Shown: piece by piece, positions 35,299-45,690 of the stretch | How the letters are laid out: each line of letters begins with the position of its first letter | Numbering within the stretch: the first letter of the stretch is position 1 | Assembly: GCA_051294375.1 (NCBI GenBank) | Contig: CM119267.1 | Span: 7,354,749-7,418,748 of the forward strand | Source: Paraspadella gotoi | Lineage: Eukaryota > Chaetognatha | DNA length: 64,000 bases | Direction of reading: 5' to 3' | Made by a program: the position numbers and the translations under genes | The notes under the pieces: generated by a model | The model's input: only the letters and a program-made list of their open reading frames with translations | What the model was told of the DNA's origin: nothing | Databases searched by the model: none

Positions 35299-36156
35299 TC
35301 ATTCTTCTCCGCTGTCGCTCTCCTTGTCCCAGTCCTTCATGCTCTTTCCTTTCGTCATCATGAAATCGTCCTTGAGAATCTTCCAAGTCGACTCCGAAAC
35401 GGGCAGTCTCGTTGGTTCCTTGGCGACTGAGAGTTTTTCCGCCTCTTTCGTCGCGCCTCCTTTCCCTTTCCCCTTCAACATGTCGATGAAGTCTCCTTTA
35501 GTCACGGTCTTCAAAACGGCGTCTCTCTTAAACTCGGATTTTCCCTCCTTCTTCAACTTCTCCTTGACGTCCTTCTGATGCTTGTTGACCGCATTAAAGA
35601 GTTGGATGACGCCGCGCGTGGCGACGCGTTGGAGTGACCGTTCAAAGTTGCGCTCTAAAATGTGGGGCTTGATTCGCCCGAATGTCTCGTCCCCTTTCTT
35701 TTCTCGTTTGGTACTTCGCTTTCGATCGGCGACGTCGTCGACCGACTCGGCCTTCCGGTTATCGACATCTTCGACGGGAGTTTTCATGTTCCCTTGGGCG
35801 TCGGCGATTTCCAAATCGTCCGACTTCGTGGATTTCTTTTTCATGACGATGTCTTTGTCCTTTTTCGCTTTGGACAAGATCGGTTTGTTCGTGGCAAGGA
35901 TCTTGGCCATCGCGTCAGCCCATCCCGAGTTGCCGTCGCTGGCGGGTTTGGATTTTTTCTCTTTGGGTTCGTCGTCATTGTCGTCCTCGTCCTCCAAGTC
36001 GTCCATCAAAAATTCATCTTCTTCGTCATCATTTTCCTCGTCGTCGCTATCCATCTCCTTTCTCTTTCGATTTTCCCTACTATGGCCAAGGTCGTTCCCT
36101 TCGGCAACAGCATTAGGAGAGACTAAGGTTTCTTCTGAATCGTCCTTCTCGTTCAT
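35299..36156 (-). CDS. RRP15: ribosomal RNA-processing protein 15
   Basis: A nucleolar factor for 60S ribosomal subunit maturation. It is a single exon of about 285 codons from ATG 36156. The N-terminal third is an acidic low-complexity stretch (DDEENDDEEDEFLMDDLEDE), as in other RRP15 proteins. The conserved region holds GWADAMAKIL, ERSLQRVATRGVIQLFNAV (human ERNLQRIATRGVVQLFNAV), KHQKDVKEKLKK, TVTKGDFIDML, and WKILKDDFMM followed by KSMKDWDKESD, nearly identical to the human end. The start is supported by the lack of any in-frame ATG closer to the core than the acidic region. Confidence 0.95.
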   Translation of the reverse strand: MNEKDDSEETLVSPNAVAEGNDLGHSRENRKRKEMDSDDEENDDEEDEFLMDDLEDEDDNDDEPKEKKSKPASDGNSGWADAMAKILATNKPILSKAKKDKDIVMKKKSTKSDDLEIADAQGNMKTPVEDVDNRKAESVDDVADRKRSTKREKKGDETFGRIKPHILERNFERSLQRVATRGVIQLFNAVNKHQKDVKEKLKKEGKSEFKRDAVLKTVTKGDFIDMLKGKGKGGATKEAEKLSVAKEPTRLPVSESTWKILKDDFMMTKGKSMKDWDKESDSGEE

Positions 36157-36330
36157 ATTTTTTTTTTCAATCAAGAGCTTAATTAAACATTTAAACCATG
36201 TAAATTTGTAAATATATGACGAAGTAATTGATGCGACAAATATGGGTAAAAACAATAACTTTTTTTCCCAGCGGTGGGCTAAAAAAAATAAAAAAACGTG
36301 AACAACACCCACACTCCCCAAAACAACAAA

Positions 36331-37850
36331 TCACTTTGAGAAAAATTTCATGATGGCATTGACGCACTCGGCGCTCTGCCATCTCTCGATCAGTCGGTCG
36401 CACTCGCTACGATTGACTTTTCTCAGTCTTTCTCGTTCCTCTTCGGGTCGCATCAAGGCCTTGGAATGCAGAAGGCTGCCTTTGGGCAACTCGGCGTAAG
36501 AGTGAACCAACGACCACGCTTTTTCTTGGAATTCGCCGTCGGGAAAAACTTCCGTGACGAGGCCGAGGGCCGAAGCTTCGGAGGCCGTCAGTTTTTTGTT
36601 GAACAATAAAACTTCGCCTGCCTGAAACGTTAAAGAATTAATATCGCTAAAGTAACTGCCTCACGGCCCATTTAAGTTTAACAGAAAGGGCTAACACCTT
36701 TTGCGGCCCGAGAATCTTCGGAAACGTGTCAGAAGAGCATCCTTCGGGAGTTTGACCCAGAGATGAAAAAGGCGTGTGAAAGGTGGCGCTTTCCGCAGCG
36801 TAAACCGCGTCGAAAAGACCCAGGACCGTAACGGCCACCCCAACGGCCGGACCGTTGATCATGCCGATCAAGGGCTTGGGGAAATTAATGTAGGCATTCA
36901 CGTAATTTTCCAAAATGTCACCGCCTTTTTTGGCCATTTCCGGCATGTCATCAGGAGCGACATTCATAAAGTTGCCGAGATCGTTGCCGCTGCTGTAGAA
37001 GTCTCCGGCTCCGGTCATCGTCGCCAGAACGACCGAGTTGTCGGCGGCGCCTGAAACAATAAAAATTTTAAAATGGAGGAGAGAGAAATCCACCCCCTCC
37101 AAAAAAAGAACTCGGAAATGAAACGAACCTTCGGTTAATGCCCGTTGAAGCTCTTCGTACATGCCATAGTTTATGGCGTTCTTTTTCGCGGGACGATTTT
37201 TTGTAATCTTTAAAATACCCTTTTCCTTCTTAACAACGAGTTCTTTATAATTTCCCTAGAAGAAAATTTGATTGTCAATATAAGTCTTTATTGTCTATCA
37301 GGTTTATCTCAGAGAAAATTGTGTATTCGTGCACCTCTGAAACCGCATCAACCACAATCGTATTGTCATTGATAAGAGACGCGACCACCTCCACGTACTT
37401 TTTCTTGGCGTCGTCCTGTGATAAATTACCTTAGGGTCGAAATAACAAATTTACGATTAAGATCGCTAATGAAATTTATACAGTACGTAGACTAATGAAG
37501 ACTTAACTAGTAAACTCACCTAGATCATTCCAAGCCGTCCACTTGGCACGTCCCACAAAGTCCGTCATCCCGGGTTTCTTCGCATTGCAGGTTCCGATGG
37601 TTGCTTGCTTGAATAAAGCATAAAGTTGCAGTTTGATTTGGTTCCCAGGATCCTCCGTGAGAGAACCAAGATTGTCTTGCGCCTTTTTAAAATCGGCGTC
37701 GGCTTGGCGCGATGGAACCGCCACGCCGAAACATCGCGTGCCTCGCGGAGACAGGGCAACGAAGTTTGAGTCCGTTAGTCTCAACACAGAAAACAACGAA
37801 CGACCCACAGAGGTAGGAGTCGGCAGTTTATGACAAAAAGAAAGCGCCAT
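36331..37850 (-). CDS. ECI2: enoyl-CoA delta isomerase 2-like (ACBP domain plus crotonase fold)
   Basis: Shifts double bonds of unsaturated enoyl-CoA for beta-oxidation. Five exons, approximately 37520-37850, 37365-37416, 37150-37258, 36698-37052 and 36331-36620. The first encodes a basic, Ser-rich presequence (MALSFCHKLPTPTSVGRSLF), suggesting mitochondrial import, then an acyl-CoA-binding domain (QIKLQLYALFKQATIG, WTAWNDL). The crotonase domain starts at LKITKNRPAKKNAINYGMYEEL, with SSGNDLGNF (oxyanion hole), FSSLGQTPEGCSS and FNKKLTASEASALGLVTEVFPD. All match human ECI2. The end is NAIMKFFSK; human ECI2 ends in the peroxisomal signal SKL, absent here. The domain pair and order leave little doubt about the family. 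Confidence 0.92.
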
Positions 37851-38021
37851 TTAAAAATTGATCGAGAAAATAGGAGCTAAATGGCTGAAAATATATTAAA
37901 ATAACAATAATAATGAAAATTAAAATTTCATAAAAATAAAAACGTGATTTAAATATTCAAATAAATAAACTTTCAATCGTGTAACTTCAGAAAAAAGATT
38001 AAGAACATTTGCCTCGTTGGA

Positions 38022-40185
38022 TTACTCTTGGCTTTTGTGGACACAAAAACTCATCAAAGAAAACTTCGTCAAATGCTCCTGGAGAATACCTGGAAAAGAA
38101 ACCCAACTTTGTTCGGCCTCGACGTAGCGAAGGCAACTGCGACCCAAGCCGAACACATGAATCTCCTCGTCGATAACGCAGCAGCGACAATCTAAGTCAC
38201 AAGACTCGAGGCGAGGAAGTTTGCTCCAAACATCGGTCGCTGGGTCATAGGCCAAGACGTCTTCCACTCCTCGGAGGTTGGAACGGCCTATACAACCTCC
38301 TAACGTCACCAACATTCCGCGCCAAGAGACGCACCCGTGGCGACACCTGGTTAATCGCAACTGTTACGTCCGCTTAAATCCCGTTTTAAAAGTTAAAATT
38401 GTGAATGTCACCACCTGGCAGATGGCATTGGCGCTTTTGGTGTCCATTGAACTTCTTTGGACCTGAGATCTAAAGCCCAAAGGCGATCGGTGGCAACTAA
38501 AGCCTCGTTTTCGACCCCGCCGCAGACGTAAACAACGTCGTTGATGACTGATCCTGAATGAAACCTAAGATTGACCGGAAGCGACGCCGAATACAACCAG
38601 GTTCCGGCGTTGATGTCGTAACGCTCGCAGGAGCCAGTGGAAAAGAAGAAGCCGCTTTCGTCTGAAGTGCAACCAGCAATCGCGAAAAGCGAATCCTGCG
38701 CGTGCAGCAGCAGAAAGTGCGAACGAGGAAGAAGCATAGGTGGCAATGAGATCACGTCGGCCGACATCGGAGAAAAAACGCGGACGGTGTTTACAGGCAA
38801 GGAGTACCTTGGGGTTTAACCGTTTAAGTTTAGATACAAAATTAATTTTTCCGATTCAATTTAAAAATACCGGCCAAGGGGATTCATTCCAACGAAATCT
38901 ATGCGAGACACGTTGGAAATTAGCTTAGACCATCCCCCTGCTAAAACAGCGAGTCCATGAACGTTGACTAGTTCGGAATCAATAACGTCCCCCAGCTCAG
39001 TTGAATTCCCAGAATTGATTAAGTTATCTTCTTGGTCATCGAAGGAAGAGCTTAAGAAAGGAGTGAACACCTTTTTTTTTCTGATGGTGAAACAATTTAA
39101 AAGAACTCACGCACCCATAAATTTGCCAGTTTCTCTGAAAATTACAGGTTTCAGAAAGACCAGGTGGGGAAACTGATCCTCCAACCACCAAAACAGCATT
39201 CTGAAACGAACGAACCCAATTATTAATCCAAAATTGAATTCGTTCTTTAAAATCCGAAGGAAACTGAAAAAATAGAACTGAGGTTGTCACCTCTACTCCT
39301 CGAGCACATGTTATTTTTCCAGCTTTAACATTGAGCCGTTTCCAGTCGTCCAAAAAATCGAAGTGAAATTGAATCAATGCTTTGACAGATTCGTTGTGCG
39401 ATTCCAACCACAAGTTGAGCACTTTAGCTAGAAATCGTAATTTCGGTCTAAATTTATGGTTTAAAAAATATATGTTAACCTTTGATGGACATTATGCACC
39501 TGCTTCAATCAATCTCACACCTCCAGTCGACAAACGTATCCTCCTAAATATTTCGAATCCATATTTTTTTCTCTTTTCAAAATCGTTTTTTAACCAATCG
39601 ATTGCTCCTCGAAATACCTATATTCATCAACCTAAAAGTTGTCATCCTATAATAACTTTTATCATTACCCAAAAAAATTACCTGCCATTCCGAGTCAATC
39701 CGCAAATCGTTCCTGTCCAACAACGTAAATAAATCTTCGACGCGCAAAGAGAGAAAATCTTCACACTTCGCAAAATCGAAAAAGTGGGATGCGATGAAAT
39801 TTAGCACCGCTCGCTCTAATTCCGAGAGACAATGCGACTTCGCTAAATCGAGACGCCGCAGAGAATTGTCGAGAGTCAACGTCGTAGCGGCCGACTTGGC
39901 GAAGGCCGTAAGAGCCAAGGGAATCTCCAAAAAAGCTGCGGCTTCCAAAATTTCATCGAGATGTTCTCCTTCGTCGACGCGCGAATCAAGACAACAAAAG
40001 TCAATAAGCCGACGCAGGACGGAGGATCGAAAGCCTTGAAGGCGAAGGGTTCGTTCGCGAATCTCTCGCATCCCCGAAGTCGAGATCGCGCGAAAGTAGG
40101 CGCTGACATCGACGAGGCTCTCGAGACAAACCGACAAGGCGACGCCATCGTCGCAAACGATTGTAAAATCGTGCGAGCTCGACAT
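38022..40185 (-). CDS. BTB-BACK-kelch protein (KLHL family)
   Basis: Probably a substrate adaptor of a cullin-3 ubiquitin ligase. The BTB domain begins at HDFTIVCDDGVALSVCLESL, with SAYFRAISTSGMRE in place of the usual YF-AMF-MRE. The BACK-like region has AKSHCLSELERAVLNFIASHF, and further exons near 39.0-39.4 kb hold VLNLWLESH. Kelch-type blades follow: AVLVVGG, GLAVLAGGW, LFAIAGC, VVYVCGG, MLVTLGG and IHVFGLG, each near a Trp or Tyr as expected. Introns fall near 39.58, 39.43, 39.05, 38.8 and 38.4 kb. The start at 40185 (MSSSHDF) has an alternative in-frame ATG at 40221. It lies 78 bp (43 bp from the upper ATG) beyond the YAE1 stop. I cannot assign an orthologue. Confidence 0.85.
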
Positions 40186-40263
40186 CCGAATCAGATTTCT
40201 TTGTATTCTTAAAATAAACATTTAACAAAACAAAATGTCTTATAAATGTCAACAGTATAACAA

Positions 40264-40740
40264 TCATAACAACGTATCTAGCTTTTCCTTCAAAGCCGTC
40301 AAAGCGCGAAGACACTCTTCGGCATCGCTTTCCCGTTCTAACTTTTGATCTCCTTCGTCTTCAAAGTCTGGATTTAATTGCTCCGCAACAAAATTTTGCC
40401 AAAAAGCGAATCGATCTTCGAGTTCCTTGAGCTCGTCCTCATCGGCGGCGCCCTCTTGCGGCCGGGAATCCTTTCGTTCCGCGGCGACAATTTTGCGTCT
40501 GCGCTCCATCGCGGCTTTGATATCGCCGATTCTCGAGCCGATCTCAACGCCGACTCGGTAGCCGGCGTCGAACCCGGCTTGTACGTCTATTTCCTTTCCG
40601 TGGGCGACGCCCTCGCGGAATCCGTCCTTGGCGACGGCGTCGGTGGCACGGTCGAAGTCTCGCGAAGCCGCATTGGATTCCGAGTCTTCGAAGACGTCTA
40701 CGGAGGGTGCGGGCGTTGGCATCAGATGAAGTTTGTCCAT
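40264..40740 (-). CDS. YAE1: YAE1-like protein (ABCE1 maturation adaptor)
   Basis: YAE1 with LTO1 delivers Fe-S clusters to the ribosome recycling factor ABCE1. A single exon of 158 residues. The signature is the repeated GX3 helix: DGFREGVAHGKEIDVQAGFD followed by AGYRVGVEIG, matching human EGYRDGIDAGKAVTLQQGFN and QGYKKGAE. The rest is acidic and helical (DEDELKELEDRFAFWQNFV). LTO1 is the main alternative, but the KEIDVQAGF phrase favours YAE1. It is 59 bp from the MRNIP stop upstream and 43-78 bp from the kelch gene downstream. Confidence 0.85.
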   Translation of the reverse strand: MDKLHLMPTPAPSVDVFEDSESNAASRDFDRATDAVAKDGFREGVAHGKEIDVQAGFDAGYRVGVEIGSRIGDIKAAMERRRKIVAAERKDSRPQEGAADEDELKELEDRFAFWQNFVAEQLNPDFEDEGDQKLERESDAEECLRALTALKEKLDTLL

Positions 40741-40799
40741 TTGACTAGACTAAAGAATCTTCAGTAAAGATTGAATTGAAAAAATTAACGGATCAGAAT

Positions 40800-41423
40800 T
40801 CAGAAATCGCTCAATAAATCGTCGAAATCTGTTTCGTTGGTTTCAGGAAATATTTTTTGTAAAGTTCGTTCCCCAGCCGAAAAATTAGTTTGATGGTTGA
40901 TAGAAAATGAAACAAAATTGGATAGGTTTTTTTCCTCCGATCCCTCAGCGATCGATTTGGTTCTCTTTGAAAAGGTCGCGTCATCCGACGACGACGTATT
41001 ATCTTTTGTCTTTGTCCGCTTGGATACGTCGAGGGCGTTGTCTTCGTCATTTTTGTTGTTTTCGTCATCTAAGTACTTCAACCATTTGTTTTTACGTTTA
41101 ACTCCGGAACAATCCCCGCCAGTTGTGACATGGAGCGCGTGTACCTCTCCATTTAACGCTTGCCCGGCGTTTTCGTAGTCGTCGTCATCGACTTCCCTCT
41201 GCCAATCGTTTTCCTTCTGCGCGACCGCTTCTGCATCGCCAGCAAACGAGTTTAACTTCTGCACGTGCAATCTCGTTTCCTTTCCCGATCCCTGACCGTA
41301 AACTTTCAGATAGGATTGTTTCTCGCCGCAGACTTTGCATTGCCATTTCTTGGCTTTCTTGGTCTGTTGGCCTTGAAAAGTTCGGCAAGAGAAGCAACGC
41401 AGGACTTGAAATTGCTGGGACAT
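40800..41423 (-). CDS. MRNIP: MRN complex-interacting protein
   Basis: MRNIP binds MRE11-RAD50-NBS1 and promotes double-strand break signalling. A single exon of 207 residues. The N terminus is diagnostic: MSQQFQVLRCFSCRTFQGQQ, then KKWQCKVCGEKQSYLKVYGQ, where two CxxC pairs form a zinc site, followed by GSGKETRLHVQKLN. The remainder is acidic and Ser/Lys-rich with KRKNKWLKYLDDE, a conserved patch in the family. Only 30 bp separate its ATG from the stop of PEX12 upstream. That gap contains a CTTTCTAG acceptor-like string, which bears on the possible polycistronic arrangement. Confidence 0.93.
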   Translation of the reverse strand: MSQQFQVLRCFSCRTFQGQQTKKAKKWQCKVCGEKQSYLKVYGQGSGKETRLHVQKLNSFAGDAEAVAQKENDWQREVDDDDYENAGQALNGEVHALHVTTGGDCSGVKRKNKWLKYLDDENNKNDEDNALDVSKRTKTKDNTSSSDDATFSKRTKSIAEGSEEKNLSNFVSFSINHQTNFSAGERTLQKIFPETNETDFDDLLSDF

Positions 41424-41453
41424 GGTAACTAAGTAAACCTAGAAAGTAATAAA

Positions 41454-42616
41454 TCAAGCTTGAGCAGGAAACAATCGAACTAAATTCTGCGGCTTGGCGG
41501 GAATTTTGGTGACAGGACATACTCCATGAGTTTTCAAGTAAGACAGGATGCAGCGGTAACAGAATACAAAACCGGAGACCGACAACGCCGTCGCGTTAGT
41601 TCGGGGACCTTTGCAGATTGGACAGAGGTTGGAATCGGCGAAAAAACCGGACGCGGAGAGGCTGACCCCGGTTGCTGACGCCTCGGCCATCTTGGGGGGA
41701 GCAAAAGACTGAAGCTTTTTGAAAATGTCCAGGTTGAAGTCGGCTTTCTCGCCGGAGGCGTCCGGGTTGAAAACGTCGAGGAACTGCAGAAGGAAGAGAC
41801 CAACGGAGAAGGAATGGGAGAGGACGCGTCCTGAAATCTTGAAAAGTCCATTGAGAGTCGACTTGAGCATCGAAGACTCTGAGCCCGAGTCGGACGGCGC
41901 GACCTCAGCCTCGGGCGAGAGAAATTCCAACCGAATGCCGGCGAGGTGTTCCAGTGGGTCGTGGAACTGGGTGCGGCCGAAGGCATATAGTAGTTGGTAC
42001 AAAAAGCTAGCCGATTGAAAGCCAGTCATAAGTATAGGATAAGCAGCAGCGAAGGCCCGGACGAGCTATATTTAGACAAGAGAAAGAAAAAAGGGAAATG
42101 GAAGCAAAAAAGAATAAAAGTCATTCATAAATTATAGCCTACAGTAAACAATGAACATACTTGGCGATATCTGAGAGGCAGAGCTTCGTCAGCCTCGAGA
42201 CGAATGAGCCTTTCGTAGAGGTCAGCAAGTTTCTTTCGAAGGTAAGGGGCGAGGACGACGACAAATAATGACTTCAAAACGGCGCTCTTCGACAATCTGG
42301 CGTTCTCGACGCCGGCTTCCCCATTCGACTCCCGCCGACGAATTCCATAAAAGTTTTCGGAAAAAGTTCCGGAGTGCCTGGCGAGGAATCGGGCCTGAAG
42401 GAGCATCTCAAGTCCGAGGAGAAATTCGTCTTCCCATTTCTGGAGCCAATGGAGTCGCGCAGGGTCGCGGGTGATGACGTAGCGGAAGAGTCTGCGCAAC
42501 GCCGGACGAATCGACGCTAAGAGACTCTCCTGGGCCAAGACGTCGAAAATGGAAGGTTGGGGCGAATGCGCCCGGACAAGAAAAAGAGGGTTGACGGCGG
42601 CATTAGTCGCAGTCAT
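41454..42616 (-). CDS. PEX12: peroxisome assembly protein 12
   Basis: A membrane RING component of the peroxisomal PEX2-PEX10-PEX12 ubiquitin ligase that recycles the import receptor PEX5. Two exons: about 42160-42616 (ATG 42616, MTATNAAVNPLFLVRAHSPQ) and 41454 to about 42065, joined in phase after RYRQ. The Pex N-terminal domain shows QPSIFDVLAQESLLASIRPA and LRRLFRYVI. The C-terminal RING-like domain reads CPICKGPRTNATALSVSGFV, then FCYRCILSYL and GVCPVTKIP, matching human PEX12, which also lacks some zinc ligands. The product is about 355 residues, the family length. Neighbouring ECI2-like and MECR genes share the lipid metabolism theme. Confidence 0.95.
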
Positions 42617-43056
42617 CGTCGAGCTGCACACGATTTTTCTTTTATCGTTTGAGGGAAAAAAGGCTGCTTTATAATTTTAAAGCGTAACAGGTAACGGGAA
42701 GAAAATAAAATATGGCAAATGGAACGGATTAGTAATAATTAAATTAAAACGCCCGAGCGCCGGTAATGTAACGTAATGATTACATGGTTAACAAAAATCC
42801 CTCGGTTAGTAGTCGTTCTGGGAGACTAAAACATTAATCGTCGCCCGATAAAATAATACTGTACCAAAAAAAGATTTGTTAAAAAAATTTCAATATAACG
42901 CTGTGAGCGCGAGTGCATGACTTAAAAAGTAAAAACCGGGAAAACCTCGCCTAAATCGAGAAAGAGTTTCAGTTCGCATGTTTCGTGACTATGGAATCTT
43001 TGGAAATAGGAATGCCCATTTTCAATGTGTAGAATTTGCGCTAAATAAGGGAGCTT
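42617..43056. other. intergenic, nothing recognised
   Basis: A 440-bp stretch upstream of PEX12 and downstream of the sestrin stop. It contains no open frame, tRNA-like fold or repeat that I can name, and probably holds the PEX12 promoter and the sestrin 3' UTR. Confidence 0.5.
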
Positions 43057-45451
43057 TTAGTCAACCCCGCCGCCGACATCATTGTCGGGACGAAAATCAT
43101 CACCGATGAAATACTCGTGAACCGCCTTGAGTCCGTACAAAAGTTCCGCCTGGGTCTTGGCCTCCGCAACCATGATGGCGACGTGGATCTTCTCGCTGTC
43201 CTTTAAGTTTTTCGTCGAAGCCTCGAACAGTTCCTTCGTGACTTTGCTCGGTTGACAAGCGGACACCTAAAAAAATATGGAAAACGGGTAAGTAGAACTT
43301 TGGGCATAAAAAGTTGTCTTTAGAGAAATACAGATGTGGCCCGGAGTAGGGATTTCTCAATTTAATATTACAATCCATGATGAGACCCTTAAATACCTTT
43401 ACGAACTTTCGCAAAGGAAGATCGAGCAATATAGCGATCTCTGTGTAGTCATAATCGTCGTGTCGGATGCCTAAACGAGATGTACGCAATACGGTGGGAA
43501 AAAAATCCTTCGCTTCCTTCTACCCCTTGCTTTTAATATAAATACTAGTATTTAACTTCAATAATAAAAAATGACAAGATGAATATACCGAACAAAAGAT
43601 GGACGTAGTTCCAGATAGCGATTCTGAAGGGACTCGTATCGATTTCATCATGACTCCCCATGGTGAAGTAGGTCAGCGTTTGCGCGACTCTAAACTTTTC
43701 ATCAAACAAGTGACTCAAGTCGCAAAACCTAGAGATAATTATTTTTTTAATGAAAAGAAACTAAATGAAAGAACTATGGTCAACATTTTCTTATAACTCG
43801 TTAAATCACTAACTCAAAAAAATAAAAATGCAATCGATCAATCACTTCAAATAATGTTAATCTGTGGCAGTTAATAACTGCCACAAATCAATCATTTTGA
43901 CAGTCAATTACCAGACCTCGACATGAAGGAGTATCCGTGGTCGGCCCAGGAAAAGTCCTGCATGGTTAACGGTTCAAATTTCTGTCTGGGAGGCGTCTTC
44001 GGAGAGGCTCCGGCGGCGGGCGACGGAGGCGCGAGCGACTTGTTAGACGGACGGCGCCGCGTCGACGCGAACTCGATGAACCTTTGTCTCGGCTCAATGA
44101 GAAAGCGGTGGGATCGACGCCCGTCGAGGCCGCCGCCGCTGCCACCGCCGCCGCTAAAAAACTCGTCGACTGGCTTTTTCGGCGTCCCCGGGGCCGGGGA
44201 TTCCGGCATCGAGGACGCCGAACCTCCGTCGTTGCCCGAGACGATCTCTTCTCCGGTCATCTTGTCGAAGATCTTGGCCTTTTGCTCTTGACTAATCTCG
44301 TCGGTCGACGACTGAATCTTCTCCATTTTGTCGATGACGCGTTTGATATCGAGACCCGGCGCCGACGCCACCGCCGAGTTGTGGAAGTCGTTTCCGCGAT
44401 CGTTCCCGCGTTTTTCAGCGTCGTGGGCGAACAAGTCATCGATTTCGATAGCGACGCCGCACGCCAACGCCAGTGACGCCGCACCATGAAACTGAGCCAA
44501 TATAGCCACGGCGTGAACGACTTCTGGAAGAGACCACGATGATCCGGCCGGACCGCGCACGAGCGCGGCCACGTGGGACCCCTCGAGCGCCCAAGGGCGT
44601 CGAGACAGTAGCTGGTTCAGTCCGTCGATGGCCTTGACCTTCGCCGAAGAAGAGGCGAGCCCCTTGAGCCACTCGGGATCGCCCCGACGAAGGAGAAACC
44701 TTTGCGACTGCGTGGAGACGAAATAGGGACAGTCTTGCGCGCTGGTGGCTAAAATGGCCAGATAGTGAGCTAGAGAAGCGACGAGCGGAATCCCTTCCCC
44801 ACCGGTCAATTCCTCCTCCAGGCGGGCGTGAGCCTCTAAGTACGTGGGGTGGGCGGCGATAACACGGGAATAGTTGTCGAGTCGTCCGTCCAAGGAGAAA
44901 CGACTGGTGAAAAGAGACGAGACTTGACGATCTCCGAGGGAAGGCAAAGCGGAGAGAGGAATGAAAGCGCTAACTTCGCGACGGAGAGAAGAATCGTCAA
45001 TCCCATCGTTCACTTCCTGGATCGACGTCGTCGCCGGATGGACGAAACGCGAGATCGGCCGAAAGTTGTCGCAGAACTGCGACGCGAAAGAAGCGACGTC
45101 AGAATGCGGCGCCGTCGCAGCGAGACGAAGCAACGAAGCCGCAACGAAACGAAGCGCTTCTTCCCGTTTTTCATCGGACAAGGCGTCGACGACGGCATCA
45201 TCCAAGGCGGCGTCTTCGATCAAAGCGTCGGGAACGATCCTTATCGACGTTTGACCGGCTTCCGTCGACAATATTCGGTTCAAAGCGACGTCGACTCTGT
45301 CCAACTGCAACCGTCTCGCGTCCGGATCAAAGACGCCCACGTCGATGAAGAGGTTCGCCAGGGGCTCCGAGGTCGCGGCGTCACTAATGCGCCACAATCT
45401 TTCAAAGATGGACAGCGGCGGGGCGTCTTCGTGGTCGCTTTGGGATTCCAT
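43057..45451 (-). CDS. SESN: sestrin
   Basis: A stress-induced leucine sensor that restrains mTORC1 through GATOR2 and has antioxidant activity. Four exons: 43917-45451, 43589-43728, 43397-43470 and 43057-43266; together they give exactly 653 codons with the stop. Exon 1 encodes MESQSDHEDAPPLSIFERLW to HGYSFMSR. Family matches are HPTYLEAHARLE, GDPEWLKGLASS, LLSRRPWALEGSHV and WSLPEVVHAVAIL. After the splice come LFDEKFRVAQTLTYF, RIAIWNYVHLLFG, IRHDDYDYTEI and KIHVAIMVAEAKTQAELLYG, the conserved C-terminal half (human [20 protein letters not shown]). The donor used is AG/GTCTGG; the nearby stronger-looking G/GTAATT would break the frame. The middle contains a Gly/Pro/Ser-rich insertion. No signal peptide. 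Confidence 0.94.
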
Positions 45452-45690
45452 TGCAACGAGTATCGGCGCATCTTTCGTTCGAAATGAGGAAATTACAACA
45501 ACAACATCGGCTATTAATACAAAAACAATAAAAAAACGAGAATAACAAAAAACAGATGCATAATAGGAAAAAGAATACATAATTCTATGTAACAATAAGG
45601 CAATATAAATTAAAACAATAGTAAGAAAACATAAGGCATAACGCGTTTCAGTTGTTACTCTTGAAATAAGCTTAATACTCTGCTCGCTCA

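Noticed and set aside
43057-43661. An independent small gene starting MGSHDEIDTSP with a good Kozak context
   Set aside because: Its sequence is the conserved C-terminal half of sestrin and joins in phase to the large sestrin exon.
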